From NCBI GenBank assembly GCA_958510825.1, contig OY294044.1:39543816-39607815 (forward strand): a stretch of DNA of 64,000 bases. Reading direction: 5' to 3'. The position numbers and the translations under genes were made by a program. The notes under the pieces are model-generated. The model was given only the letters and a program-made list of their open reading frames with translations. It searched no databases and was not told where the DNA came from. Of this stretch, positions 9,803-20,511 are shown in pieces (position 1 is the stretch's first letter; each line of letters begins with the position of its first letter). Origin of the DNA: Brachypterus glaber (taxonomy: Eukaryota; Arthropoda; Insecta; Coleoptera; Kateretidae).

Positions 9803-12536
9803 GGGTCGGTCAAGTTAGCCCCCCCCCCCCCCAGTTAAAACTTAGGGTCGAAAAATACATACTAACACTAACCATTGGTTAATTATATGAAAAAAACCGT
9901 GGGGGGGGGCTAACTTGACCTTACCTAACTTGACCTTAGCGGTGGAGAGTAAATAATGTTTACCGTCAGCCTCCCCAGAACTAAAATTGACCAAACAATG
10001 TTGTACTATATTAAAAAAAAGCTTGCACATCTTTAAACAACCAAAAAGCTTGCGCACCCTGAACAAGAGCAGTGGGGAGTAAATAATGTTTACGGTCAGC
10101 CCCCCCCCCCCAGAACTAAAATTGACAAAAAAATGTTGTAGTATATTAAAAAAAAAGCACAACCTTGCACAACCAAAATAAAACCTTGCGCACCCTTAAC
10201 AAGAGGGGTGAGTGGTAAATAATGTTTACCGTCAGCCCCCCCAGAACTAAAATTGACCAAAAAATGTTGTAGTATAAAATAAAAGCAAATGCACTTTTGA
10301 AGTAGCCTACAATACTTTTTTTACGTAAATCAATAATTTGTTGGCGGCAGTGGGTAGGTACTTAATTTATTTTTTTAGTGACTTAAAAGTTTTTTTATTA
10401 AAAAGTTCTTTCTAATAAAATTTTCATTTTATTTATTTTGTAGTTGAAGATAAAAAATTCACTGCCCAGTAAAAGAGCTTTCCCATTTTTCACCTCCGCG
10501 CGTGAAATGGATTTTTTATTATCAGATTCAATTTTAGAAACCTTGAAAACCCAAATATACCAACTTTACGATAACTACCCCCCGCCCCTCAAGGGGTGTA
10601 TTTAGAAAAAAAATATTTTAAGATTCTGCTTTAGCGACCTCAAAAACCCGAATATATCAATTTTCAAGAAAACTAACCCCGCCCCTCAGGGGGTGCAGTT
10701 AGAATTTTTTCATTATCAGATTCACTTTCAGAAACCTCAAAAACCCCAATATAAAATTTTTTACAAAAACTACCCTCCCACTCAGGGGGTGAAATTTGAA
10801 AAAAATATTAGATTCATATTCGTCGACCCCAAAAACCCCTATATAATAATTTTGACGAAAATATTTAAAAATATTTATCCGCTCCCCCCCGCGGGGGTGG
10901 AGTTAAAAAAATTATCATCAGATTCAATTTCAGCAGCCTTAAAAAGCCATAGGGGAGACCGGGGTATAGTGGTCACCCTAAGGCAAAAAAAATCATAAAA
11001 AATGTGACGGTAAGCACTATAGTTCTATTTACCTTCACCGCTTTTGTTAAGGGTGGGCAAGCTTTTATTTTGGTTGTGCAAGGTTGCGCAAGCTTTGTGT
11101 TAATATACCACAATATTTTTTGGTCAATTTTAGTTGTGGGGGGCTAAACACTATTTACCCCTCACCGCTCTTGTTAAGGGTGCGCATGGTTTTATTTTGG
11201 TTGTGCAAGAGACTTACTATTAGATAGTAGTGAAAAATTTTAACTTTTTTATTAAATAATAGTTCTGCGCGGGGCCTTATTGCTCTTTTTAAGGGTGCCC
11301 AAGCTTTTATTTTGATTGTGCAAGGTTGTGAAAGTTTTTTTTAATATATTACATTTTTGGTCAAATTTAGTTCTGGGGGGGCTGACGGTAAACACTATTT
11401 ACCCCCACCGCTCTTGTTAAGGGTGCGCATGCTTTTATTTTGGTTGTGCAAGGGACTTGTAATTAGATAGTAATAATTATTTTAAACTTTTTTATTAAAT
11501 AATAGTTCTGCGCGGGGCCTTATTGCTCTTGTTAAGGGTGCCCAAGCTTTTATTTTCATTGTGCAAGGTTGTGCAAGTTTTTTTTTATATATTACATTTT
11601 TTGGTCAAATTTAGTTTTGGGGGGGGGGTTGACGGTAAACACTATTTACCCCCACCGCTCTTGTTGAGGGTGCGCATGCTTCTATTTTGGTTGTGCAATT
11701 GTTGTAATTAGATAGTAATATTTTTTTAAACTTTTTTATTAAATAATAGTTCTGCGCGGGGCTGAAGGTTAAGCGTGCGCAAGCTTTTATTTTGTGAGGG
11801 GCTGTGCAAGCTTTTTTTAATTTACAACATTTTTCGGTCAATTTTCGTTCTGGGGGGGGGGGGCTGACGGTAAACATTATTTACCCATTACCGCTCTTGT
11901 TCTGCAAGCTTTTTTTATATACTACAACATTTTTCGGTCAATTTTCGTTCTGGGGGGGCTGACGGTAAACATTATTTACCCGTTACAGCTCTTGTTAAGG
12001 GTGCGCAAGCTTTTATTTTGGTTGTGCATGGTTGTGCAAGCTTTTTTTTAATATACTACAACATTTTTCGGTCAATTTTCGTTCTGGGGGGGGGGGGCTA
12101 AAGGTAAACATTATTTACCCCTTACCGCTCATGTTAAGGGTGCGCAAGCTTTTATTTTAATTGTGCAAGGTTGTGCAAGCTTTTTTTAACATACTACAAC
12201 ATTTTTCGGTCAATTTTAGTTCTGGGGGGGGGGGGCTGACGGTAAACATTATTTACCCCCTCACCGCTCTTGTGCGCAGGCTTTTATTTTGGTTGTGCAA
12301 GCTTGTGCAAGCTATTTACTATTAGATTGTAGTGAAAAATTTTAACTTTTTTACTGGGGGGGGGGGGGCTAAGGTCAAGTTAGCCCCTCCCACGGTTTTT
12401 TTCACATAATTAACCAATGGTTAGTGCGCAGGCTTTTTTTTGGTTGTCCAAGGTTGTTCAAGTTGTGTGCAAACTACCTATGTATTTTTCGACCCTAAGT
12501 TTTAACTGGGGGGGGGGGGGCTAACTTGACCGACCC
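9803..12536. mobile_element. Foldback-like element, 9-bp TSD, tandem-repeat arms
   Basis: The ends are near-perfect inverted repeats over more than 50 bp: GGGTCGGTCAAGTTAGCC, a poly-C run, then AGTTAAAACTTAGGGTCGAA on the left, and the reverse complement on the right. Exact 9-bp direct repeats flank it. The left arm (9803-10290) and right arm (about 11000-12536) are built of the same units in opposite orientation. Each unit has a ggtaaacattatttaccc core, a poly-G/C run, cgctcttgttaagggtgcgc and a ttttattttggttgtgcaag stretch. Right-arm spacing is mixed, about 95, 140 and 240 bp. No transposase frame is visible. A 9-bp duplication with long arms of subrepeats is the layout of Drosophila foldback (FB) elements; Mutator-like elements also make 9-bp duplications. 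Confidence 0.85.
10455..10960. repeat. 121-bp-family array (E module plus monomers), nested
   Basis: It begins with the E module (CACTGCCCAGTAAAAGAGC, then a Cgcgcgtgaaatgg segment) and continues with monomers containing ttatcagattca, cctcaaaaacccc, atataccaattttcacgaaa-like text and a cccctcagggggtg box. It sits between the two arms of the 9803-12536 element and is in the orientation opposite to the array at 15770. A gaccggggtatagtggtcac segment follows at about 10957. Confidence 0.8.
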
Positions 12537-12850
12537 AACCAATCCGCCCCTAGAATGACAGGATGTAATAGACCTTCAACAACCAAAAACTTGTGTTGAA
12601 AAACATTATTTTCTAGTTCGAAATCAAGTAAAACTTGAATGTTTACTTTTTTGTGCCTGGATTGAAAAGCGCCCACTACTTTAAGTCCTGTGCAAGGAAA
12701 AACAGGTAGTTCATTTTGTAAGGAGGATAATTGTGAGCAAACTGTGTTCCTAATGCAGGGTATTTCGCTACCAGTGTCAAGCAGACAGGGAAAATAAAAA
12801 TTATTCAGACCCAAAATAAGAGTAGGTAGTTTTACACAGACTTTAAATCC
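12537..12850 (-). pseudogene. Gypsy-like aspartic protease remnant
   Basis: A minus-strand frame (12521-12814) contains the active-site box LLDTGSEIPCI near its start and, 70 residues later, HPVILGADWL, the usual C-terminal ILGxD strand of retropepsins. The last few codons of that frame run into the inserted element at 12536. Beyond the insertion the coding strand resumes at 9793, in the expected order, toward RT. The protease acts in polyprotein cleavage in intact elements. The local frame looks well kept, but the gene is split. Confidence 0.88.
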
Positions 12851-13905
12851 TGATCGTCATCGGAGTGTACATTATCCCTCGGGTCTAGATCTAGATGGAC
12901 GGTCCTTTCGACGTTGGATATCACTTTCGTCCCCCCCGTTTTTTGGTTCCTCCTGATCTTCCTCATCCAACTCATCTAAAACTTGAGAAACAGCATTAGC
13001 ATTTCTTACATAATTACTTTTATTTTTAAAATTTGAAAAAGGTTTATAATTGTTATTTTTTTGATTAAAATTACTATTTATATTTTGACTATTATTACTT
13101 ATTATTTGATTAAAATTACTATTTGTTTGTTTGGAAAAATCTTTATTAAAAAAATAATCGGCCTGTTGAAGCCGATCTAGGGCCTACTAGTGCGTGAACC
13201 CCTACAAGGGTGGCGGAGACCGAGGGTGGGAAATAACGCTCTATTGTGCCAATGAGCAACTCTTCATCATATCTTGGCAATAAATACTTAGCTTTTACTA
13301 CAAATTTGTTAAATGGTCTACTAGGTTTGGACTAGGTCTACCTGGTTGCTATAACGGGCCGATTCCAACTCAAGTTTTACCTTGTGTTGTTCTCCCAAAA
13401 ACTATCAATAAAAGCTATTTTAAAACCTCTGTATGAAATAAAGCTATCCATGTAGGGTTTAGCCCATATGAGAGCTTTTCCTGTAAAAAATATGTTTTTG
13501 ACAGCAATTTCTACAAAAGGTATTTTATAAACATCCACTTTTGACTCAAGAACCTCTAAAAACATGGGATTGGAGTCCTCAGGGTTAAAAGTGATATTTA
13601 GAGAAGTAAATTGACTTGCCTTAGGGTTTTTTGTAGAAACCGCCGACACTGCCTGGGTTACTAGCTGCGTAAGCTGCTCAGCTGTAAGTTGAATGATGGT
13701 AGCTGAAGCTGATGCTGAAGGTTGTCCATGTAAAGGTGGAACACGTGGCGGCCACACCCTGTGTCCATTATCCTCGGTTCCGGGTGGAAAAAGCGGCTGA
13801 TTTCTCCACCAATCCGGATTTCTTCGCCGGGGTCCATCGATTTCATCATCGAATCGATGATCTTGAAAATTGTTGATGCGGTCCTTGGCGTCAATGGCAT
13901 CTCAA
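12851..13905 (-). pseudogene. Gypsy-like gag remnant
   Basis: Frames on the minus strand from about 13900 give a gag-like product. An N-terminal part starts MPLTPRTASTIFKIIDSMMK. After a frameshift near 13750 a segment follows with QLTAEQLTQLVTQAVSAV, LNITFNPEDSNPMFLEVLES and ALIWAKPYMDSF (13377-13757). Next come RYDEELLIGTIERYF-type text near 13260, an Asn-rich linker (13030-13140) and an acidic stretch DELDEEDQEEP. No clear CCHC knuckle is visible. Identification rests on position before the protease and on capsid-like spacing, so it is less certain than the protease. Confidence 0.7.
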
Positions 13906-13929
13906 AAAAAATTCTAATTTTCTTCGTTT

Positions 13930-13966
13930 TTCACCAGTCCTACGATGGGTAGCCAAAATTATGTAG
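13930..13966 (-). promoter_or_regulatory. Candidate LTR end and primer-binding site of the Gypsy-like element
   Basis: Just upstream of gag, the minus strand reads gctaca, taat, then TTTGGCTACCCATCGTAGG. An LTR ending in CA followed by a TGG-starting primer site is the usual arrangement. The LTR itself is cut by the 13971-19766 insertion and resumes at 19767. The cognate tRNA is not identified. Confidence 0.5.
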
Positions 13967-14279
13967 CAATCAGGCCTATTCACACGTACCATTGAAATTC
14001 TATTCAATATTGACAACAATTTCAATATCTTGAAGTTTCAATACAATATTGTTTTCGGTAAACAATAATTGCTATTCCGATGTGCACACAAAACAACATT
14101 GTTTTCGAATTCAATATTGAATTTGAATAAAAATGAAGTTAATCACGAACAGGTTGAGCAACTTTTGTAGTAGGCAAAAAAATTATGAGATTTCATATTT
14201 TGGTTAATTTTTTTATGAAAAAATGCCACTAATTAATCAAAAAGAAGAAGATTCTAACCTAACTTTATAGATTTTTGCA

Positions 14280-15562
14280 GTATTTACTAAACAAATACTG
14301 TTTAGCTTTCCTATGTCAAAAATTGTTGGGAAAGCCTTGTATTCGTATATTTTTTGTGTTTTTTTTATGTTTACCAAACATCCAAGTGGATACCAAAGCC
14401 TGCGTTCGATAGTGTTTGGCACAAGGGTCTGCTGTTTTTTAAGAAAGCTTATGGATTGTTCAGACTTTATCCAAATAATTAAAGACATGCTCCAGGGTAG
14501 AAAAATACGGTTCAGAGTCAACAAGTGTCTCCAAAGAATTCATACCAGAACAAGGATCACTCCTCTCTCCTCTTGTATAATATTTACATTTATAACTACC
14601 TTCATGAAGACCACAATTTCTTTGAAAAAACAGAATATATGTTTCAATTTGCAGATGATACTACGCTGGTGGTACACAAGAAAAATCTTAATCTGACAAT
14701 ATCAAGCTTGCAGGCCCTAATGACAAAGATGGAAAGATGGTATAGTAAGCGGAGATTAAACCCAATCCCAATAAGTCACAGCGAATAATATTTTACCATA
14801 AAATTACTGAAACTTCACCTACTCCTCGACCTACTCTAAAACTTCTTAACTCAAAGATTTTGCCAAGACCTCATGCGAAATATTCAGGACTACAGATTGA
14901 CTCTAAACCTAATTTTAACTACTTCGTGTCAGAAGTTACAAAAAAAAAGCCACTACAAGAGCAAAACACTTTAAATTGCTTACATATAAAAATCAGGGTA
15001 TAAACACCAGCACAGCTACCACTATCTATAAATAATATGTAGACCTCTTCTTGAGTATGGCCACGTTGTTATTAACACATGTCGAGCTGGAACAAAAAAA
15101 ACTCTTCAAGTAGCTGAAACTACATGCCTTAGAACAGTCACGAAGATAAAACATCCTGAAAATCCAAATTCCTTGCTCTATGAAAAAACCAAAGTAAACC
15201 CCATCGAAGAAAGCCTTGTGGAACTGTACTCCAACTTTGCCCAAAGCAAGATTAACTTTAATATTATTCAGGAACCAGGAACCTAAATGTACTGAGATAC
15301 AGATTTCCAACCGTGATGGTGTTTTAACTTATGCGGAGTTACATTGACTGACAATCTAGTATTTCTATTTTTTTTTCTTTTTTGTATACATTTAAAACTA
15401 GGTAGATTTTTAAGTATTTATTATTATTATTTTATTTTTCCAAATAATTAGATAGTTTCTTATCATATAAACTATAATATAATTTTGTAAAAATATGAGC
15501 AGAAGGACTTCGGTCGATAGCGCTTGCCTCCCCCAGGTGGGAAATAAACATTTACTACTACT
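14280..15562 (+). pseudogene. Jockey-type LINE reverse transcriptase, 3' half
   Basis: Plus-strand frames give AFDSVWHKGL (about 14395), KLMDCSDFIQIIKDMLQGRK, then PEQGSLLSPLLYNIYIYN-like text across frames, and the catalytic FADDTTLVVHKK (about 14650), followed by SSLQALMTKMERWYSKRRLN. Further fragments include KYSGLQIDSKPNFNYFVSEV, RPLLEYGHVV-like text and KTKVNPIEE-like text to about 15300. Frames change at least three times. The 3' untranslated region ends with ggtgggaaataaacatttac and an act-act-act tail near 15562, typical of LINE integration ends. The copy is 5'-truncated: the endonuclease domain is absent. Confidence 0.85.
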
Positions 15563-15604
15563 TTATGTTTATGTCCATAAAAATCAACTTTAAACAAAAA
15601 AAAA

Positions 15605-15765
15605 TTGTCGAAGGGACAGTCGGTTGGTCTGTTATCTACGATAACTTAAGAACACTTTAAGCTAAAGACTTGAAACTTAACATACAGGTATGTTACCAAA
15701 AGTTCTCGCTCGGGATTGTTTTTAGTAAAAATAGAGGTGCGGCAAGGGGGGCAAATTTGCAAATG
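15605..15765 (-). repeat. M module, copy 1 (inverted)
   Basis: A ~150-bp non-coding module. In the orientation of the copy at 63690 it reads ccgcac...aatgttcaccaaaa, aatcccgagcga, gataactttt, tacctgtatg, gcttaaagtgttcttaagtt, atcgt and then a GGAC-type tract. Here it is reverse-complemented. Other copies are at 36900-37045, 40835-40975 and 63690-63870, each at the edge of a 121-bp array. Confidence 0.75.
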
Positions 15766-15769
15766 GTGA

Positions 15770-17565
15770 AAATAAAAAAAATCACAAAAATCTGAAAATT
15801 ACCCTATGAGAGTTTTTGAAATTGAATCTGATGTGAGGGGGCAATTATTTTTAAATGTTTACAATATTTTCGTGAAAATTGGTATATTTTTGGGGTAGAT
15901 AAAACTGAATCTGATAACGAAAAAAAAAAATAAGGGGTAATTATTTTTAAATTTTTACAATATTTTCGTGAAAATTGGTAGCTAAGGGTTTTTGGGGTAG
16001 CTAAAACTAAATCTGTAAACGAAAAAAAAATTTACTCCACTCTCGCAGGGGTAATGAGGTAATTATTTTTAAATGTTTAAAATATTTTCGTGAAAAATTG
16101 TTTATAGGGGTTTTTGAGGTAGCTAAAACTAAATGTGATAACAAAAAAAATTTAAATCCACCCCGCGAAAAATTGTTTATAGGGGTTTTTGAGGTAGCTA
16201 AAACTAAATGTGATAACAAAAAAAATTTAAATCCACCCCCGCGGGACTTTTTGTTTGCAATATTTTCGTGATAATTGGTATATGCTTTTGGGGTAGCTAA
16301 AACTTAATCTGAAAACGAAAAATTTTTAACTCGACCCCCGCGGGGGTAAGGGGGTAGTTATTTTTAAATTTTTACATTTTTTTCGTGAAAACTGGTGTGT
16401 CGGGGTTTTTGGGGTAGCTAAAACTGAATCTAATAAGGAACAAAAATTAACTCCACCCCCGCTAGGGTAAGGGGGTAATTATTTTTAAATGTTCAAAATA
16501 TTTTCGTGAAAATTAGTATATAAGGGTTTTTGGCGTAGCTTAAACTGAATCTGACAACGAAAAAAATTTAACTCCACCTCCACTGGGGTAAGGTTGTAAT
16601 TATTTTTAAATGTTCGTGAAAATTTGTATATAGGAGTTTTTTGGTTTAGCTAAAACTGAATCTGATAACGAAAAAAAAATTAACTCCACCCCCTCTGGAG
16701 TAAGGGGGTAATTATATTTAAATGTTTACAATATTTTCGTGAAAATTTGTATATAGGGGTTTTTGGTGTAGCTAAAACTGAATCTGAAAACGAAAAAAAT
16801 TTAACTCCACCCCCTTTGGGGTAAGGGGGTAATTATATTTAAATGTTTAGAATATTTTCGTGAAAATTTGTATATAGGGGTTTTTGGGGTATCTAAAACT
16901 GAATCTGATAACGAAAAAATTTGAACTCCACCCCCGCGGGGGTAAAGGGGTAATTATATTTAAATATTTAAAATATTTTCGTGAAAATTTGTATATAGGG
17001 GTTTTTGGGGTATCTAAAACTGAATCTGATAACGAAAAAAAATTAACTCTACCCCCGCTGGGGTAAGGGGGCAATTATATTTAAATGTTTAGAATATTTT
17101 CGTGAAAATTTGTATATAGGGGTTTTTGGGGTATCTAAAACTGAATCTGATAACGAAAAAAATTTAACTCCACCCCCGCTGGGGTAAGGAGGTAATTATA
17201 TTTAAATGTTTAGAATATTTTCGTGAAAATTTGTATATAGGGGTTTTTGGGGTATCTAAAACTGAATCTGATAACGAAAAAATTTTAACTCCACCCCCGC
17301 GGGGGTAAAGGGGTAATTATATTTAAATATTTAAAATATTTTCGTGAAAATTTGTATATAGGGGTTTTTGGGGTATCTAAAACTGAATCTGATAACGAAA
17401 AAAATTTAACTCTACCCCCGCTGGGGTGAGGGGGCAATTATATTTAAATGTTTAGAATATTTTCGTGAAAATTTGTATATAGGGGTTTTTGGGGTATCTA
17501 AAACTGAATCTGATAACGAAAAAATTTTTGTAAAAATTGGTATAATGGGGTTTTTGAGGTTGCTG
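15770..17565 (+). repeat. Tandem array, 121-bp monomer, with 363-bp higher-order unit
   Basis: About 14-15 monomers. Each holds ttttcgtgaaaattggtata, a ggggtttttggggt box, aaaactgaatctgataacga, an A run, actccacccccgcgggggta and a taattatatttaaatgttta segment. From 16857 to 17462 the segment tcgtgaaaatttgtat recurs every 121 bp exactly. Monomer variants (cgcgggggtaaagggg, then cgctggggtaagggggcaat, then cgctggggtaaggaggtaat) repeat with a 363-bp step (16925 and 17288), so the newest part expanded as trimers. Open frames across it are by-products of the repeat. Confidence 0.92.
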
Positions 17566-18240
17566 AAAGTAAATAAAATAATAAAAAATCCATTTCACGC
17601 GCGGAAGTGAAAAATGGAATAGCTTTTTTTAATGGGCTGTGTATTTTTAAATGTTTTCAATATTTTCGGAAAATTGGCATAAGGGTTTTTGAGGCCGACG
17701 AATCGTTTACATTTTCGTGAAAAACCCTATATGTTTTTGAGGTCGCTTAAACGAAATCTGATGATTACAAATCTATCTCCACCCCCGAGGGGCGGAAGGT
17801 AATTATTTTTAAATGTTTAAAATGTTTTTGTGAAAATGGTAATATGATAATATTTTTCTAATTATACCCTTCGGGGGTGGGGACTAGTTATTTTAAGTAT
17901 TCACAAAATTTTTGTGAAAATGGGTATATAGTGGTTTTTGAGGTCGCTGTAAGCGAATCAGATAAAATTTTTCGCTAAAACCAGCCGGGGTAACTATTTT
18001 TAAATGGTGAAAATTATTATATTGGGGGTTTTGAGGTCGATAAAACTGAATCTGAAAATTAAAAATTTCTAACCATGGTTTGGCTGTTGGGTGCACCCCT
18101 TGGGGTAGAGGGAAATAATGTTTAAATATTTACAATGTTTTTGTAAAAATAGGAATATTAGGATTTTCGAGGACGCTGAAACTGATTCTAATAGTAAAAA
18201 ATTCATCTCCAGGCCCTGTGGTAAAAATTGTATTTTTTTA
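17566..18240 (+). repeat. E module and diverged 121-bp-family monomers
   Basis: tccatttcacgcgcggaagt followed by gaaaaatggaatagc at 17578-17625 is the inverted E module seen at 10455 and 62877. Beyond it, 17640-18240 carries four or five much more diverged monomers (ttttcgtgaaaa, ggtttttgaggtcgct, aacgaatctgat and short g-c boxes). The sharp rise in divergence across the E module suggests two separately amplified arrays. Confidence 0.7.
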
Positions 18241-18665
18241 TCTGACAGTCTGGGCCGTAGAGAGAAAATCGGGGCCCGGGGGGTAGTAACCTACGGACCC
18301 CCACCCGGTCCCCCACAAAAAATCCGCTCCCAATTTTTTTACCTCCTGAAAAATTTTGATGACTAAAAAAATATTCTTCGCCCCCATCCGGCCCCCCTCA
18401 GACTAAAAAAAAAAGATTTAGGATTTCGATTGAAAGCCGGCCCACCGCAGAAAAAATTTGGGCCCCCCCAGAAACTCCGGGTACGGGATGAAACACCCCC
18501 CGACGGACCTGCTGGGAACTACGGCGTGGATGAGGGGGGTAATTCCCTCTCATAGGACAATGAGAGCATAGGACAAAAAAATATGTTTTTTTTATTGCAT
18601 TATCCTAAGAAAAAATATAAATTTGCCTTTTAATCATTTTTAATCCTGGAAAAAATAACCAAGAT
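18241..18665. other. GC-rich then AT-rich non-coding stretch
   Basis: 18260-18540 is unusually rich in C and G runs (gggggtagtaacc, ccggcccccctcag, gggccccccca) with no open frame. The part from about 18520 (atgaggggggtaattccctc ... tttattgcattatccta) is repeated at 50705-50780, so it belongs to a dispersed repeat. Confidence 0.5.
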
Positions 18666-18672
18666 CTTGGTA

Positions 18673-18976
18673 GACCCAGCCTTTCTATGAATCAAGTGAA
18701 CTCTCTGCTACAGGGTGCGAGCCTAGAGTGCGCCGTCGAGGGGAGTTTTTTTTAATCATCTGACAAAGCTTTTTTTTTCGAGGGTGTTTTTTTCTCTTTT
18801 TGGCTAGCTAGGGGGGGCGCCAAGTTTTGGTAGAAACTGTCAGGGACAAAGCTTTTTTTAGGGAGGGGCGCCAAGTCTTGGTTGGTAGAAATCGTCAGGG
18901 ACAAATCTTTTTTTGCTAGGGGCGCCAAGTTGAAAGCTTGGGGCGCCAGGGCACCGAAATGCAAAGGCCGGCCCTG
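18673..18976. mobile_element. hAT-like non-autonomous element with internal tandem repeats
   Basis: The right end reads aaggccggccctg, matching the CAGGGCCGG end of the clear hAT element at 44027. The left end (gacccagcctttctat) is a decayed match. CTTGGTA occurs at 18666-18672 and again at 18977-18983, a candidate 7-8-bp duplication. Inside, a ~55-bp unit (gcgccaagt-ttggtagaaa and cgtcagggacaaa, with a T run) recurs two to three times. The left boundary is tentative. Confidence 0.5.
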
Positions 18977-19119
18977 CTTGGTATTACCCCCCATAGAAAA
19001 ATAGAAAATATATATCTACGCCCTTGGCTGGCAGTGTTTTTAAATGTTTAAAAATGTTCGTCAAAACTGGTGTATAGTTTAAATGCCACTCCATCTTCAT
19101 TTTCAAAATCTGAATCTAA

Positions 19120-19310
19120 TATTCTGAGCATAGACGACAGGTGTTGATTTCAGACTTGCCCATTTGTTTAAGATGATAAAGGGCAGTGCCCGGTTAACAG
19201 CCCTGTATATGTCTTTAGTTCCGGCTTGCTGAGATCAAGTATCTTTCTTGTTCGTTCAGTTTCATATTTTATGAATATTTTGGCCTGTCTACCCTAAACA
19301 TACTTTTGAT
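19120..19310 (-). pseudogene. Second fragment of the 6-kb LINE C-terminus
   Basis: ctgagcatagacg, gatttcagacttgcccattt, gggcagtgcccggttaa, cttgctgagatcaagtatct and atgaatattttggcctgtct match 6236-6405 closely. On the minus strand this covers the start of the terminal Cys-knuckle region and the sequence just before it. It is a short truncated piece with no usable frame. Confidence 0.8.
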
Positions 19311-19545
19311 CTCCTGCTTTTACAGCAGGTCTCTGGGCCCCAGAGTCTGGGAGAACAAACGGTCGCTTGAATTCATTAGGGTCGCTGACACCCGTTGTTA
19401 AACTTAACTGACCTAAAATTTTGACATATTGCATTTTTTAGAACTAGTAATTTAGTTGTATTTGGTACTTACTGTTGCTCTCTATTTTTAATTTAGTCTG
19501 CCTTTGATGAAATGACGAAATCATTCATTTTTTGTAAAATAAACT
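19311..19545. other. Short unassigned segment within the composite element
   Basis: No gene is seen. An actttgatctcctgctttta-ctgggccccagagtctggg stretch is moderately GC-rich and unique in the window. From about 19550 the subterminal inverted repeat of the composite element begins. Confidence 0.35.
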
Positions 19546-19766
19546 AATTTGTAGGTTAGGTAATTTCAATATTGATATTTAGCGGAGGTGGTTTTACGTC
19601 TTCCGTTAAATTTCAATATATTGAGAAAAAATCTCAATGTATTTTTTCAATATTGTTTTCAAAGTGGTCATGTGAATAGCAATTTTTCAGTTGACGTAAG
19701 TGACCTTGCAATTTTTGTCAATATTGGCACAAATTTCAATCTCAATGGTACATGTGAATAGGCCTG

Positions 19767-20078
19767 AATGCCTTAGGTTCGATGCTAATAAGTATACTCG
19801 GGGTTGAAAAGGTTGACTGGCGAAGAGGAAAAAAACAATTTTCTTTAGACCCATATTTATTGTTTGAACATTCACATAGATGCAGTACAAGAACATAAAC
19901 TTCGCCTGTTAAAAGAATTTACTGGTTAGTTACAATATAAATATAATTTAAAATATAATAATTTACCTGTTGATGTCACAGATACTTCTGGTACAGACGA
20001 GAAAATGAAATGGCCGATGCTATGCGTTTCGTGTCGAGGAGTCCGCGAACAAGGCGGGCTCCCCACCAGTAACTGACA
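19767..20078 (-). mobile_element. Candidate LTR of the minus-strand Gypsy-like element
   Basis: On the minus strand, TGTCAGTTACTGGTGGGG (from 20078) begins a ~310-bp block with a gttcaaacaataaatatggg stretch (a possible polyadenylation signal). It ends cgaacctaaggcatt at 19767, where the composite element interrupts it. The missing last bases (gctaca) are on the other side at about 13963-13970, followed by the candidate primer site. No second LTR is visible (the 3' side falls into the N gap), so the boundaries are inferred from TG/CA ends only. Confidence 0.5.
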
Positions 20079-20300
20079 AAATACGTTACCCAGGTTTAAA
20101 AAAACCTCGAAAAATTAATGTAAAATAAATAAGCACCTTCGACCAATTTATAACGAAGGAACTCTGTGACAGTATATGCCAGGTCTGCTGTCCTGTAAGC
20201 TGCTTTAAACTCTTGCAGTTTAGCGATGCGCAAAATTGTATATCCATTTTAAACGGTCTACCTGGGCCTGACGTTTATACGTTAAAGCTTCTGTAAAAGA
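20079..20300. other. Unassigned AT-rich segment
   Basis: No gene is recognised. caggtctgctgtcctgtaag-type sequence is of unknown origin. gtctacctgggcctg near 20258 resembles gtctacctggttgc near 13340 only loosely. Confidence 0.3.
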
Positions 20301-20317
20301 CAGAAAAATGGTAGCGA

Positions 20318-20435
20318 TCTGTAAAAAAAAAACAGAAAAATGTAGCGAAAATATTTTTTTTTGTAAAAAACCAAAAAAAAATGTAGCGAAAAATATTTTC
20401 TGTAAAAAAAATACAGAAAAATGTAATGAGGATTT
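20318..20435. repeat. Short A-rich tandem repeat
   Basis: A unit tgtaaaaaaaacagaaaaat followed by gtagcgaaaata recurs about four times with length variation of 30-38 bp. A 67-codon plus-strand frame (20308-20511) with repeated CKK-x-TEKC motifs is a by-product of this repeat rather than a gene. Confidence 0.7.
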
Positions 20436-20511
20436 CCTCTGCCTGAAAAATCAAACTTCAGAGGACACCTGGAATTTTCCTCAAAGCACGTATAAGGCGG
20501 ACCCTGTATGA

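Larger units (their letters stand above)
13971..19766. mobile_element. 5.8-kb composite TIR element, ends CAGGCCTATTCACA
   Basis: The ends are inverted repeats: CAGGCCTATTCACACGTACC on the left and, reverse-complemented, CAGGCCTATTCACATGTACC on the right. The similarity continues into an AT-rich subterminal region with attcaatattga motifs. A 3-bp flank (aat) occurs on each side and would be the target duplication. The insertion splits the LTR of the minus-strand Gypsy-like element. The interior is a nest of later insertions: a LINE, the 121-bp array with its modules, GC-rich sequence, a hAT-like element and a LINE RNase H fragment. No transposase is visible. PIF/Harbinger elements make 3-bp duplications, but aat is not their usual target, so the class is open. 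Confidence 0.65.

Noticed and set aside
14313..14696. 127-codon frame as an intact protein
   Set aside because: Only its middle portion matches RT text; the correct RT reading changes frame several times, so it is a pseudogene.
16847..17074. Frames in the 121-bp array (both strands)
   Set aside because: Arise from GC boxes in the tandem repeat; no conserved protein features.
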